A stretch of 64,000 bases of DNA from Nocardioides sp. (GTDB taxonomy: Bacteria; Actinomycetota; Actinomycetes; Propionibacteriales; Nocardioidaceae): assembly GCA_002729525.1 (NCBI GenBank), contig PBYI01000053.1:186001-250000 (forward strand), read 5' to 3'. The notes below the pieces were generated by a model. That model was not told the origin of the DNA and did no database searches. It saw only the letters and a list, made by a program, of their open reading frames with translations. Both the position numbers and the translations under genes were made by a program. Numbering within the stretch: position 1 is the first letter of the stretch; every line of letters begins with the position of its first letter. Below are positions 8,289 through 16,435 of this stretch, piece by piece.

Positions 8289-8627
8289 TCAGCCGGTGGG
8301 CGCGGTCGTGCTGCTCGCGGCGTCGAGGTCGCCGACCTCGAAGCGCAGGCCCCGGCCGCGCAGGGTGGTGATGAGCCGGGGGTCCCGGCTGGGGTCGCCG
8401 AGCTTGCGTCGTACCCAGCCGAGGTGGACGTCGATGGTCTTCGAGGAGGTCCAGAACGAGGTGTGCCAGACGTCGCGCATCAGGTCGGCGCGACTGACCA
8501 CCTCCCCGGCCCGCGACATCAGGGCGTGGAGGAGGTCGAACTCCTTGCGGGACAGCACGATCTCCTCGTCGGCCCGCCAGACGCGGCGCGCGACGGGGTC
8601 CATACGCACGTCCTGAACCACCAGCAC
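8289..8627 (-). CDS. stand-alone OmpR/PhoB-type winged-helix DNA-binding protein
   Basis: 112 residues from GTG 8627. The whole protein is a trans_reg_C domain: RMDPVARRVWRADEEI (beta platform), LSRKEFDLLHALMSRAGEVVSRADLM, then the recognition helix region TIDVHLGWVRRKLGD and the wing RLITTLRGRGLRFE. No receiver domain with a phospho-acceptor Asp is present, and there is no room for one upstream. A TTG at 8636 is in frame, but the TAGTTT -10 element at 8635-8640 overlaps it, favouring GTG 8627 seven bases on. Target and signal unknown; the 9-bp direct repeat next to its own promoter suggests autoregulation (inference). Confidence 0.82.
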   Translation of the reverse strand: MLVVQDVRMDPVARRVWRADEEIVLSRKEFDLLHALMSRAGEVVSRADLMRDVWHTSFWTSSKTIDVHLGWVRRKLGDPSRDPRLITTLRGRGLRFEVGDLDAASSTTAPTG

Positions 8628-8634
8628 GACCGCC

Positions 8635-8640
8635 AAACTA
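8635..8640 (-). promoter_or_regulatory. -10 hexamer TAGTTT of the winged-helix gene
   Basis: Minus strand, 7 bases before GTG 8627. It overlaps the alternative TTG codon at 8636 and so argues against that start. Confidence 0.45.
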
Positions 8641-8685
8641 TGAAGGGTGCACCCGACCGAACAGCGCTTCGGCCCAATGAAGGGT
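8640..8685. repeat. 9-bp direct repeat upstream of the winged-helix gene
   Basis: ATGAAGGGT occurs at 8640-8648 and again at 8677-8685, 37 bp apart, beside the -10 element. OmpR-type winged-helix proteins typically bind direct repeats, so these may be sites for the adjacent regulator. The second copy is close to the terminator at 8690. Confidence 0.35.
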
Positions 8686-8689
8686 TAAA

Positions 8690-8715
8690 TCCCGACTGGT
8701 CCAGACCAGTCGGGA
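8690..8715 (-). terminator. terminator of the cyclase gene
   Basis: Perfect 11-bp stem TCCCGACTGGT/ACCAGTCGGGA with a 4-base loop, 29 bases past the end of the cyclase gene. On the minus strand the stem is followed by TTTAA, as in an intrinsic terminator. Confidence 0.75.
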
Positions 8716-8743
8716 CGAGTGTCCCTTCTCCCCCGGGCCCCGC

Positions 8744-9811
8744 TCAGTGGCGACGTACGGCGACGGGCTCGATCACGCCGAACCCCCGCACCGGACGGGC
8801 CGGGAGGGCGCGGGTCTCGAACTCCGTCGAGGGCAGCAGCGACGCAGTCTCGGCGTCGACGATCACCCGGTTGCGGCGCGCGACGTTGGTCAGTCGGGCC
8901 GCCATGTTGACGGGGGGCCCGAACACGTCGCCGAGGCGGGCGACCACCGATCCGGTCGCGAGGCCGACGCGGACGTCAGGCATCCGCGGGTCGCGACCGA
9001 TGACCTGGATGATCCCGGCGGCGATGTCGTAGGCCCGCACGGGGTCGTCGTGCACGAAGAGCACCGAGTCACCGATCGACTTGATGATCCGGCCGCGGCG
9101 GCTGGCGACGACGTCGGCGCAGCGCGACTCGAACTTCTCCACGAGGTCGCCGATGCGGTCGCGGGAGATCTCGTTGCTCAGCGCGGTGAAGCTGACGATG
9201 TCGGCGAACCCGACGGTGAGGCGCGTGGTGTGCGGGTCGGCGTCGCCGAGCGCCATGACCCGGCCGATCGCCGCGGCGAGGTGGCGCCGCCAGGCGTAGA
9301 CCATCAGCTGCTCGAACCCGCCGCTGAGCTCCTCGACGATCGCCATCGTGCCGCGCACGACCGAGCCGTCGGTGTCGGCCGAGCCGCCGTCGCGCGACTC
9401 CTGCTCGGCGACCTGCTCCACGCGGTGCACGAGCGCACCGACCTCCCAGTCCGCCAGCCGGGCCATGTTCTGGCCCAGCGCGCGGGTGAGGTTGACGGCG
9501 AGGTCGAGGTCGATGGTGCCGGTGCGCACCGACTCCACCAGCGTGCGGATCGCCTTGGCGTCCGACGGCGTGTAGACGGCCGCGTCCCCCTCGGCCTCGG
9601 GGAAGCCGAGCGCGCGCCACAGCCGCCGGGCCTGCTCGACCGAGATCGCCGCGGACGTCGCCACCTCGGCGGCGGTGTGCTCGGGCGCCTCGCCGAGGAT
9701 GATGCGGGTCAGCTCGGCGGGGTCGAGCGGGTCGGTGCCGGCCGACAGGCGCTGCTCGGGGCGCTCGGGGCGCTCGGGCTGCGGGGTCTGGCGTGGGGAG
9801 CGTGCGGACAC
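8744..9811 (-). CDS. class III adenylate/guanylate cyclase with N-terminal regulatory domain
   Basis: 355 residues from GTG 9811. Residues about 25-185 form an alpha-helical regulatory domain; the C-terminal catalytic domain begins near 196. Key residues are present: metal-binding Asp in GFADIVSFT (D204) and GDSVLF (D248), the purine-selecting Lys in RIIKSIGD (K244), and transition-state Asn/Arg in VNMAAR (N302, R306). The protein should therefore be active as a homodimer, making cAMP or cGMP. The second purine-selecting position is a Pro (FGPPVN), so the nucleotide is not certain. The layout resembles the soluble mycobacterial cyclases Rv1264 and Rv2212, whose N-terminal domain senses pH or lipids. 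It begins 8 bases after the PH-domain gene, likely in one transcript. Confidence 0.9.
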   Translation of the reverse strand: MSARSPRQTPQPERPERPEQRLSAGTDPLDPAELTRIILGEAPEHTAAEVATSAAISVEQARRLWRALGFPEAEGDAAVYTPSDAKAIRTLVESVRTGTIDLDLAVNLTRALGQNMARLADWEVGALVHRVEQVAEQESRDGGSADTDGSVVRGTMAIVEELSGGFEQLMVYAWRRHLAAAIGRVMALGDADPHTTRLTVGFADIVSFTALSNEISRDRIGDLVEKFESRCADVVASRRGRIIKSIGDSVLFVHDDPVRAYDIAAGIIQVIGRDPRMPDVRVGLATGSVVARLGDVFGPPVNMAARLTNVARRNRVIVDAETASLLPSTEFETRALPARPVRGFGVIEPVAVRRH

Positions 9812-9819
9812 CGTGGCGG

Positions 9820-10341
9820 TCAGTGCCCCTCGTGGCCGCGGGGCTCGCCCCGGTGCAGGTCGTGCAGCAGCTGGCTGAGCTGCTTGGCGGAGTCCTGGAC
9901 CCGCGGGATGTCGTAGATCTTGACCTGGCCGAACTCGCTGGCGTCGCTGATGACGAGCGTGCCGCAGCCGAGCATCCGGTCGAGGAGGTCGCGCTCGGAG
10001 GCCACGTCGCTGATCCGGCTGATCGGGATGTCGTGCCCGGTGCGGGTGATGACGCCGTGCCGGGTGATCAGGCGCCGGTCGGTGATCGTGTAGCTCGAGG
10101 TCAGCCACTCCAGGAAGGGCCAGACGACGCGCCACACGACGAGGACCGCCAGCAGCAGCCACACCACGAGCACGACGGTGCCGTTGCCGGTCATCGAGTC
10201 GGGCCCGAGCGCCTGGAACGCCGCGCCCACGGCGACGATCACCAGCAGCGTCAGCACGGGCAGGACGAGGACCTTGCCGTGCGTGCGGGTGCTCCACACG
10301 ATGCGTTCCCCGGGGTTGAGCTCGTCCTGGCTGATGACCAC
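9820..10341 (-). CDS. bacterial PH-domain membrane protein
   Basis: 173 residues from GTG 10341. Two membrane helices (about 24-45 and 55-75) precede a bacterial PH domain: SSYTITDRRLITRHGVITRTGHDIPISRISDVASERDLLDRMLGCGTLVIS carries the usual YxITxxRL, the basic turn and the GxGTVxIxS strand. These proteins (bPH2, YdbS-like) sit on the inner face of the membrane; their ligand is mostly unknown. It is followed closely by the cyclase gene, so it may help place or regulate that enzyme (inference from position only). Confidence 0.85.
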   Translation of the reverse strand: MVISQDELNPGERIVWSTRTHGKVLVLPVLTLLVIVAVGAAFQALGPDSMTGNGTVVLVVWLLLAVLVVWRVVWPFLEWLTSSYTITDRRLITRHGVITRTGHDIPISRISDVASERDLLDRMLGCGTLVISDASEFGQVKIYDIPRVQDSAKQLSQLLHDLHRGEPRGHEGH

Positions 10342-10450
10342 GGGACCAGTGTCTCACCCGCGCGCCCGGTTGTGGGCCAGGTCTCCTCCGCGTCCGGCCG
10401 CGGTGCGCGGGCCGGCCGCGGGAGCTCACACGTACGACGGAGGTACGACG

Positions 10451-11266
10451 TCAGATCGCGCGCACGTGCACCACGTCGCCCGCGGCGACCGTGTGCTGCG
10501 CGCCGGCGTCGTCGCGCACCTGCAGGCAGCCCGAGCGGTCGACGCCGGTCGCCTGGCCCAGCAGCGTCGAGCCGTCCGGCAGCTCGACCCGCACCCGGCG
10601 TCCCACGGTGACGCAGGCGGCGGCGTACGACTCCGCGAGGTGCTCGCTGGCCGCCTCGCCACCGACCTCCCAGGCGTCGTAGGCCTCCCGGACCGCCGAG
10701 AGCACCTGCACGAGCACGTCGGTGCGGTCGACGGGTCGGCCCAGTGCCAGCGACAGCGAGGTGGCGGTCTCGACCGGCAGCTCGTCGGCGGTGTGGTCCA
10801 CGTTGACACCGACGCCGACCACGGCGGCGGGACCGTCGGGGGTGTCGACCCGCTCGAGCAGGATGCCGGCGATCTTGAGGTCGCCGACCAGCACGTCGTT
10901 GGGCCACTTCACCCCGGCGTCGAGACCGACGGCCTTGAGCGCCTTGTCGACGGCGTACCCGGTCAGCAGGGGCAGCCAGGGCCAGGTCTCGGCCGGGCGG
11001 GTCGGGCGCAGCAGCATCGAGAAGGTCGCCGACGTGCCGGGGGCGGTGACCCACGTGCGGTCGAGGCGGCCCCGGCCCGCGGTCTGGTGCTCGGCGACGA
11101 CGACCAGGCCGTCCGGCGCGCCGGCGCGGGCTCGCTCGGCCACCAGCGCGTTGGTGGACGGCGTCTCCTCGACGACCTCGACGGTGAGGTCGGGCATGAG
11201 GGCCGGGTGGCCGCCGTCGAGGCGGAGGCGGTCGAGCGGACGACGGGCGGCGGACGGGGTGCTCAC
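10451..11266 (-). CDS. birA: biotin--[acetyl-CoA-carboxylase] ligase BirA
   Basis: 271 residues from GTG 11266. Joins biotin to the target Lys of carboxylases through biotinyl-AMP. It holds the ligase signature EHQTAGRGRLDRTWVTAPG (GRGR biotin-AMP loop), PLLTGYAVDKALK, KWPNDVLVGDLKIAGILLE with the catalytic Lys, and the C-terminal SH3-like cap. There is no N-terminal helix-turn-helix, so it is the monofunctional type and cannot itself repress biotin genes as E. coli BirA does. It is divergent from the carboxylase beta gene at 11404, and further likely substrates lie at 16497 and 24696. The open frame extends upstream to 11386, but those residues are not ligase-like. Confidence 0.93.
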   Translation of the reverse strand: MSTPSAARRPLDRLRLDGGHPALMPDLTVEVVEETPSTNALVAERARAGAPDGLVVVAEHQTAGRGRLDRTWVTAPGTSATFSMLLRPTRPAETWPWLPLLTGYAVDKALKAVGLDAGVKWPNDVLVGDLKIAGILLERVDTPDGPAAVVGVGVNVDHTADELPVETATSLSLALGRPVDRTDVLVQVLSAVREAYDAWEVGGEAASEHLAESYAAACVTVGRRVRVELPDGSTLLGQATGVDRSGCLQVRDDAGAQHTVAAGDVVHVRAI

Positions 11267-11356
11267 GCCCCTGAGTATGCCCACCGGGGCAGGGCCGAAC
11301 CCGCCGTCCCGGGTGGGGTCCGCGGGCACCTCCGAGGAGCCCGTCGGTGTGCCGCT

Positions 11357-11385
11357 CGTCACGCCCGCTTCCGTGACGCGCGTCA
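11357..11385. promoter_or_regulatory. inverted repeats over the carboxylase -35 region
   Basis: CGTCACG (11357-11363) pairs with CGTGACG (11372-11378), and TGACGCGCGTCA (11374-11385) is a perfect 12-bp palindrome. Both lie just upstream of the -10 element at 11391, where a repressor would block RNA polymerase. Operator role is inferred. Confidence 0.4.
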
Positions 11386-11390
11386 TGGCC

Positions 11391-11396
11391 TAGCCT
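11391..11396 (+). promoter_or_regulatory. -10 hexamer TAGCCT of the carboxylase beta gene
   Basis: Ends 7 bases before GTG 11404; predicts a leaderless mRNA. Confidence 0.5.
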
Positions 11397-11403
11397 GACG
11401 CGG

Positions 11404-13023
11404 GTGAGCGCACAGCCCGGAGAGGGGACCGACGTCCCCGACGACATCGACCTGTCCACCACGGCCGGCAAGCTGGCCGACCTCGAGCGTCGCATCGACG
11501 AGGCGGTCCACGCCGGATCGGCCAAGGCCGTCGAGAAGCAGCACGCGAAGGGCAAGAAGACCGCCCGCGAGCGCATCGAGGCGCTGTTCGACGAGGGCTC
11601 GTTCGTCGAGCTCGACGAGCTGGCCCGGCACCGCTCGACGGCGTTCGGCCTGGAGAAGAACCGCCCCTACGGCGACGGCGTCATCACCGGCTACGGCACC
11701 ATCGACGGCCGCCAGGTCTGCGTGTTCAGCCAGGACTTCTCGGTCTTCGGCGGCTCGCTCGGCGAGGTCTACGGCGAGAAGATCGTCAAGGTGATGGACC
11801 TCGCCATCAAGACCGGCAGCCCGATCATCGGCATCAACGAGGGCGCCGGCGCCCGCATCCAGGAGGGCGTCGTCTCGCTCGGCCTGTACGGCGAGATCTT
11901 CCGCCGCAACGTGCACGCCTCCGGCGTCATCCCGCAGATCAGCCTGATCATGGGCAACTGCGCCGGCGGCCACGTCTACTCCCCCGCGGTCACCGACTTC
12001 ACGATCATGGTCGACCAGACCTCGGCGATGTTCATCACCGGTCCCGACGTCATCAAGACCGTCACCGGCGAGGACGTCTCCATGGAGGACCTCGGCGGTG
12101 CGCGGACCCACAACACCAAGTCGGGCAACGCCCACTACATGGCCTCCGACGAGGACGACGCGCTGGAGTACGTCAAGGCGCTGGTCGGCTACCTGCCGCA
12201 GAACAACCTCGACGAACTGCCGGCGTACCCGGAGGTCGCCGACCTCGAGGTGAACGACTCCGACCTCGCGCTCGACACGATCATCCCCGACGGGGCGAAC
12301 CAGCCCTACGACATGCACGACGTCATCACCTCCGTGGTCGACGACGAGGACTTCCTCGAGGTGCAGGAGATGTTCGCCCCCAACATGATCGTCGGCTTCG
12401 GCCGCGTCGAGGGGTCGCCCATCGGCGTCGTCGCCAACCAGCCGATGCAGTTCGCCGGCACGCTCGACATCGACGCCTCCGAGAAGGCGGCGCGGTTCGT
12501 GTGGTTCTGCGACGCGTTCAACCTGCCCGTGCTGACCCTCGTCGACGTGCCGGGCTTCCTGCCGGGCGTCGACCAGGAGCACACCGGCATCATCCGGCGC
12601 GGCGCGAAGCTCATCTACGCCTACTGCGAGGCCACCGTCCCGCTCGTCACGGTGATCACCCGCAAGGCGTACGGCGGCGCGTACGACGTCATGGGCTCCA
12701 AGCACCTCGGCGGCGACATCAACCTCGCCTGGCCGACCGCCCAGATCGCCGTCATGGGCGCCCAGGGCGCGGCCAACATCGTGCACCGCAAGACCCTCAA
12801 GGCCGTGGCCGACGAGGGCGGCGACGTCGAGGGCCGCCGGGCCGAGCTGATCGACGAGTACGAGAAGACGCTGGCCAACCCCTACATCGCCGCCGAGCGG
12901 GGCTACATCGACGCCGTCATCGCACCCCGAGAGACGCGCGCCGAGGTGGTCAAGGCGCTGCGCCTGCTGAAGACCAAGCGCGCGTCGCTGCCGGCCAAGA
13001 AGCACGGGAACATCCCGCTGTGA
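11404..13023 (+). CDS. acyl-CoA (propionyl/acetyl-CoA) carboxylase beta subunit
   Basis: 539 residues from GTG 11404, full length for the AccD/PccB carboxyltransferase group. It moves the carboxyl group from biotin to acetyl-, propionyl- or longer acyl-CoA. N-terminal crotonase-like half: [20 protein letters not shown] and [16 protein letters not shown] (acyl-CoA oxyanion hole); C-terminal half: [20 protein letters not shown] and [20 protein letters not shown] (biotin-site oxyanion hole). The epsilon subunit gene follows with a GTGA overlap, an arrangement known for mycobacterial AccD5-AccE5. The partner biotinylated subunit is probably the one at 16497. Confidence 0.95.
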   Translation: MSAQPGEGTDVPDDIDLSTTAGKLADLERRIDEAVHAGSAKAVEKQHAKGKKTARERIEALFDEGSFVELDELARHRSTAFGLEKNRPYGDGVITGYGTIDGRQVCVFSQDFSVFGGSLGEVYGEKIVKVMDLAIKTGSPIIGINEGAGARIQEGVVSLGLYGEIFRRNVHASGVIPQISLIMGNCAGGHVYSPAVTDFTIMVDQTSAMFITGPDVIKTVTGEDVSMEDLGGARTHNTKSGNAHYMASDEDDALEYVKALVGYLPQNNLDELPAYPEVADLEVNDSDLALDTIIPDGANQPYDMHDVITSVVDDEDFLEVQEMFAPNMIVGFGRVEGSPIGVVANQPMQFAGTLDIDASEKAARFVWFCDAFNLPVLTLVDVPGFLPGVDQEHTGIIRRGAKLIYAYCEATVPLVTVITRKAYGGAYDVMGSKHLGGDINLAWPTAQIAVMGAQGAANIVHRKTLKAVADEGGDVEGRRAELIDEYEKTLANPYIAAERGYIDAVIAPRETRAEVVKALRLLKTKRASLPAKKHGNIPL

Positions 13024-13253
13024 GCGAGGAGACGCCGGACCAGGCGGAGGCGGCCAAGCCGCTGCTGCGGGTCGTCAACCCCGACGCCACGCCCGAGGAG
13101 GTCGCCGCGATCGTGGCGGTGTTCTCGGCCATGTCGGGCGGTGAGGCCCCGCCGGCCCCGCCGCGCTCGCAGTGGAACCACCCCGAGCGGATGGTGCGCC
13201 GCACCCTGCCGCACGGTCCGGGCGGCTGGAAGGCCAGCGGCCTCCCGCGCTGA
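13020..13253 (+). CDS. acyl-CoA carboxylase epsilon subunit
   Basis: 77 residues from GTG 13020, whose codon overlaps the beta-subunit stop. [24 protein letters not shown] is the conserved epsilon motif, followed by a Pro-rich linker and the WxxPERMVR-like segment [11 protein letters not shown] near the C-terminus. In actinomycete complexes epsilon is a small non-catalytic subunit that bridges alpha and beta and raises activity. The size and the position directly after the beta gene support the call. Confidence 0.88.
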   Translation: MSEETPDQAEAAKPLLRVVNPDATPEEVAAIVAVFSAMSGGEAPPAPPRSQWNHPERMVRRTLPHGPGGWKASGLPR

Positions 13254-13283
13254 CGCGTGTGCCGGCACGCCGGCGGGGGGGGC

Positions 13284-13289
13284 TACCCT
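13284..13289 (+). promoter_or_regulatory. -10 hexamer TACCCT of maf
   Basis: Ends 7 bases before GTG 13297 and follows a G7 run; predicts a leaderless start and fixes the gene start. Confidence 0.5.
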
Positions 13290-13296
13290 CGCCGGC

Positions 13297-13908
13297 GTGC
13301 CGACCCTCGTGCTCGCCTCCGCCTCCCCCGCCCGTCTCGCCACGCTGCGCTCCGCGGGGGTGGAGCCCGTCGTCGTCGTCTCCGGCGTCGACGAGGACCA
13401 GCTGACCGGCCTGTCCCCCGCCGACCTGGCGGTCAGGCTGGCCGAGCTGAAGTCGGCCGCCGTGCTGGAGCGGCCCGAGGTACCCGCCGGCGCACTCGTG
13501 CTGGGCTGCGACTCGGTGCTGGAGCTCGACGGCGAGGCACTGGGCAAGCCCGGCACGCCCGAGGAGGCGACGCGGCGCTGGCAGGCGATGCGCGGGCGCA
13601 CCGGCGTCCTGCACTCCGGGCACAGCCTGCGCGACACCACGACCGGCGAGCACCGCTCGACGACCTCCTCGACCACGGTCCACTTCGCCGAGGTCACCGA
13701 CGCAGAGATCGCGGCGTACGTCGCGACCGGCGAGCCGCTGCACGTCGCCGGAGCGTTCACCGTCGACGGTCTCGGCGGCGCCTTCGTCACCGGGATCGAG
13801 GGCGACTTCCACAACGTCGTCGGCGTGAGCCTGCCGGCGGTGCGGCTGATGCTGGCCGACCTGGGTCACGCGTGGACCGACCTGTGGGTCGCTGCCGCCG
13901 CCGGGTGA
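13297..13908 (+). CDS. maf: Maf-type nucleoside triphosphate pyrophosphatase
   Basis: 203 residues from GTG 13297. Maf proteins hydrolyse non-canonical or pyrimidine NTPs to NMP and pyrophosphate and are linked with arrest of septum formation. The signature N-terminus LVLASASPARLATLRSAG, the catalytic-Asp loop LVLGCDSVLELDGEALGKP, the WQAMRGRTGVLHSGHSL segment and the EGDFHNVVGVSLPAV tail are all present. The frame is open upstream, but the -10 element and the position of the Maf N-terminus fix the start. It ends 1 base from the convergent GtrA gene. Confidence 0.93.
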   Translation: MPTLVLASASPARLATLRSAGVEPVVVVSGVDEDQLTGLSPADLAVRLAELKSAAVLERPEVPAGALVLGCDSVLELDGEALGKPGTPEEATRRWQAMRGRTGVLHSGHSLRDTTTGEHRSTTSSTTVHFAEVTDAEIAAYVATGEPLHVAGAFTVDGLGGAFVTGIEGDFHNVVGVSLPAVRLMLADLGHAWTDLWVAAAAG

Positions 13909-13909
13909 C

Positions 13910-14392
13910 TCAGAGCGACGCGCGCACCTCGTCGCCGTCGTGGCTGACGTGCTCCTCGGGGAGCCGGAAGACGAAGCGCCGGCTGAGGTAGAACCGCGCC
14001 CCGAACGCCAGGACCAGCCCGACGACGTTGGCCGAGAGGTTGTCGGCGAGCGGGCTGTCCCAGCCGAGCAGGTGGCGGCTGACGTAGAGGCAGCCCAGCG
14101 GCAGGACCATCGCGGCGAGGTTGATGACGACGTACGTCGTGAAGCCGCCGTCGGCCTGCCGCGGGGGTCGGTGGCGGAACACCCAGCCGCGCGAGCCGTG
14201 GTAGCTGATCACCATGCCGACGGAGTTGGCCAGCACGTAGGCGAGCATCGCCTGGTCCTCGAGCAGGGCGTCGCCGACGAGCCACCCGTGCAGCAGCACG
14301 TTGAAGAGCACCACCGAGACCCAGGTGGCGAGCTGGGCGACGGCGAAGAAGCGCCAGAGCTCGCTCGCGAGCCGTCGCCACCTGCCTGCCAC
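13910..14392 (-). CDS. GtrA-family membrane protein
   Basis: 160 residues from GTG 14392 (164 from ATG 14404). Four membrane helices with the GtrA pattern: RFFAVAQLATWVSVVLFNVL, YVLANSVGMVISYHGSRGWVFRH, TTYVVINLAAMVLPLG and NVVGLVLAFGARFYLSRRFVF. GtrA proteins are thought to flip or help flip undecaprenyl-linked sugars during modification of wall or surface polysaccharide. The ATG at 14404 is part of the TATGGT -10 hexamer, so GTG 14392, seven bases on, is the more likely start. Confidence 0.85.
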   Translation of the reverse strand: MAGRWRRLASELWRFFAVAQLATWVSVVLFNVLLHGWLVGDALLEDQAMLAYVLANSVGMVISYHGSRGWVFRHRPPRQADGGFTTYVVINLAAMVLPLGCLYVSRHLLGWDSPLADNLSANVVGLVLAFGARFYLSRRFVFRLPEEHVSHDGDEVRASL

Positions 14393-14399
14393 GTCGTCC

Positions 14400-14405
14400 A
14401 CCATA
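14400..14405 (-). promoter_or_regulatory. -10 hexamer TATGGT of the GtrA gene
   Basis: Minus strand, 7 bases before GTG 14392; it contains the alternative ATG itself. Confidence 0.4.
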
Positions 14406-14418
14406 GGACGACGCGGTG

Positions 14419-15591
14419 CTACTCGACCGGAAGACCCAGCCCGCGGGCGATCAGCATGCGCTGCACCTCACTCGTGCCCTCGCCGACCTCGAGCACCTTG
14501 GCGTCGCGGTAGAAGCGGGCCACGGGGTACTCCTCCATGAAGCCGTAGCCGCCGAACACCTGGGTGGCGATGCGGGTCGCGGAGACCGCCGACTCGGTCG
14601 AGTAGACCTTCGCGATCGACGCGGCCTGCTTGAAGTCCTGGTACGACGCACCGGCGTCCTTGAGGGCGGCCGCCCGGTAGGTGAGCAGTCGCGAGGCCTC
14701 GAGCATCACCTGGAGGTCGGCGACCTGGAAGGCGACGCCCTGCTTGCGGCCGATCGGTCCGCCGAAGGTCTGCCGCTCGCCGGCGTAGGAGACGCACAGG
14801 TCGAGGCAGGCCTGGATGCAGCCGACAGAGAGGGCCGAGATGGCGACCCGGCCGTCGTCGAGGGTGGCGAGGAACTGGGCGTAGCCGCGGCCGCGCTCGC
14901 CGAGCAGGTGGTCGGCCGGCACCCGGCAGCCGTCGAAGGACAGCGGGTGCGTGTCGGAGGCGTGCCAGCCGAGCTTGTCGTACGGCTTCTCGGCGGTGAA
15001 GCCGGGCGTGCCCGAGGGCACCATGATCGCGCTGATCTCGGGGCGGCCGTCCTCGCGGGTGCCGGTGCGCGCGGTGACCGTGACCAGGCTGGTGATCGAC
15101 GAGCCCGAGTTGGTGATGAACTGCTTCGCGCCGTCGACGACCCACTCGTCGCCCTCGAGGCGGGCCTTGGTGGCGGTCGCACCGGCGTCGGAGCCCGCGC
15201 CCGGCTCGGTGAGGCCGAAGCCGGCCAGGGCGCGCCCGGCGACGAGGTCGGGCAGCCAGGCCTTCTTCTGCTCGTCCGTGCCGTAGGTGAGGATCGGGTT
15301 GATGCCGAGGCCGACGCCCGCCTGGAGCGTGATGCCCATCGACTGGTCGACCCGGCCGAGCTCCTCGATGGCCACGCAGAGGCTGGTGAAGTCGCCGTCC
15401 TCGCCCGCGCCGCCGTACTCCTCGGGTGCGGTGAGGCCGAACAGGCCGAGGTCGCCCATCTTCTGCACGACGTCCACCGGGAAGTGGTGGTCGCGGTCCC
15501 ACTGCGCCGCGTGCGGCGCGATCTCGGACTCGGCGAACTCCCGCACGCTGCGGCGGAAGTCCTCGTGCTCGGGCGACAGCGCGAAGGTCAT
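14419..15591 (-). CDS. acyl-CoA dehydrogenase
   Basis: 390 residues from ATG 15591. FAD enzyme oxidising acyl-CoA to trans-2-enoyl-CoA. The first signature ALAGFGLTEPGAGSDAGA and the second QVFGGYGFMEEYPVARFYRDAK are intact. The catalytic Glu is in EGTSEVQR near the C-terminus, the position used by short-chain and branched-chain enzymes; the chain specificity is not certain. An operator-like inverted repeat covers its promoter (15613-15630), so transcription is probably controlled by a TetR-type or similar regulator encoded elsewhere. The start follows from the -10 at 15599; a GTG at 15600 lies inside that promoter. Confidence 0.93.
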   Translation of the reverse strand: MTFALSPEHEDFRRSVREFAESEIAPHAAQWDRDHHFPVDVVQKMGDLGLFGLTAPEEYGGAGEDGDFTSLCVAIEELGRVDQSMGITLQAGVGLGINPILTYGTDEQKKAWLPDLVAGRALAGFGLTEPGAGSDAGATATKARLEGDEWVVDGAKQFITNSGSSITSLVTVTARTGTREDGRPEISAIMVPSGTPGFTAEKPYDKLGWHASDTHPLSFDGCRVPADHLLGERGRGYAQFLATLDDGRVAISALSVGCIQACLDLCVSYAGERQTFGGPIGRKQGVAFQVADLQVMLEASRLLTYRAAALKDAGASYQDFKQAASIAKVYSTESAVSATRIATQVFGGYGFMEEYPVARFYRDAKVLEVGEGTSEVQRMLIARGLGLPVE

Positions 15592-15598
15592 GGGCGCC

Positions 15599-15604
15599 AC
15601 TGTA
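15599..15604 (-). promoter_or_regulatory. -10 hexamer TACAGT of the acyl-CoA dehydrogenase gene
   Basis: Minus strand, 7 bases before ATG 15591; predicts a leaderless mRNA. Confidence 0.5.
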
Positions 15605-15612
15605 GGCGATCC

Positions 15613-15630
15613 GGTTAGCGCTCGTTAACC
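15613..15630. promoter_or_regulatory. operator-like inverted repeat upstream of the acyl-CoA dehydrogenase gene
   Basis: GGTTAGCGCTCGTTAACC: the two half-sites read GGTTAGCG and GGTTAACG on opposite strands. It spans the spacer/-35 region just upstream of the -10 at 15599. The TTAACG/CGTTAA pattern resembles operators of TetR-family regulators of lipid catabolism (inference). Confidence 0.5.
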
Positions 15631-15653
15631 GTCCGACGACGGGGCCGTCCCGG

Positions 15654-16322
15654 TCAGTCGCAGTTGTCGCAGACCCCGGTCGCCGGGAGTGCCATGAAGC
15701 AGGTCGGGCAGACGGCGACGGGGCGGTCGCTGGCCGCCACGCGCTTGGGCGCGGCCGGCTTGGCGGGCCCGGCGGACGACGTACGACGGGTGGTGCCGGA
15801 GGTCGTGCGCGGCGTGGTGCTGCGGGCGCGCGGGCTGCCACCGGCCGAGATCGCGACCGGGGCGGGCTGGCCGCCGTCCTCCGGCGCGGAGCCGGCCCAG
15901 CGGTAGCACTCGAGCCGGTCGCGCGCGGCCTGCTGCTCCCGGGCCCGGGAGTCGCCCGGGACCGGTCGGTCGCTGGCGACCAGCGTCAGCTGGTAGGTCT
16001 CGCCCACCCAGCCGCGGCCGTCGACGACGAGCGTGGTCAGCGGCGGCGAGCCCTCGCGGTGGAGGACCGCCGAGAGCGGCACGAGCACCTTGGCCATCCA
16101 CTTGACGAAGGGCCGGGTCGTCCGGATCCCCGAGACGTCCTGCAGCCGTTCGGCGAGCTCGTGCTCGGCGATCGTGGCGTGGTAGCGACCCGCCACCTCG
16201 ACGAGCAGGTCCTGGGCGGCCCGAGCCCACGAGTCCAGCGCGATCGCCTCCGACGTCCGCTGGCCCCCCGGCTCGTGCCAGAACCCCTTGCGCTCCTGTG
16301 CGTACTCCCGCAGCTCCGACAC
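15654..16322 (-). CDS. hypothetical protein with C-terminal zinc ribbon
   Basis: 222 residues from GTG 16322 (226 from ATG 16334). I do not recognise a named family. Residues 1-130 look like a folded helical domain; a Ser/Thr/Pro/Arg-rich linker follows, with RARSTTPRTTSGTTRRTSS. The last 20 residues hold CPTCFMALPATGVCDNC, a four-Cys zinc-ribbon knuckle pair. The ATG at 16334 is part of a TATGCT -10 hexamer, so the GTG 7 bases downstream is the better start. A protein- or nucleic-acid-binding role is possible but not shown. Confidence 0.7.
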   Translation of the reverse strand: MSELREYAQERKGFWHEPGGQRTSEAIALDSWARAAQDLLVEVAGRYHATIAEHELAERLQDVSGIRTTRPFVKWMAKVLVPLSAVLHREGSPPLTTLVVDGRGWVGETYQLTLVASDRPVPGDSRAREQQAARDRLECYRWAGSAPEDGGQPAPVAISAGGSPRARSTTPRTTSGTTRRTSSAGPAKPAAPKRVAASDRPVAVCPTCFMALPATGVCDNCD

Positions 16323-16329
16323 GCTCCCG

Positions 16330-16335
16330 AGCATA
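16330..16335 (-). promoter_or_regulatory. -10 hexamer TATGCT of the zinc-ribbon gene
   Basis: Minus strand, 7 bases before GTG 16322; overlaps the alternative ATG. Confidence 0.4.
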
Positions 16336-16435
16336 GGAGTGCCCGGCCGTCGACCACACCCCGCGCCCGACGACGTACGACGGACGGTGTGACGGGTGCA
16401 ACACGGTCGGACGCGTCACAGACGTGAACAGGCGA

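Noticed and set aside
14402..14404. ATG 14404 as the GtrA start (and, by the same logic, ATG 16334 for the zinc-ribbon gene)
   Set aside because: Both codons are part of a TANNNT -10 hexamer and so should not be transcribed; the GTG codons 12 bases downstream fit better.
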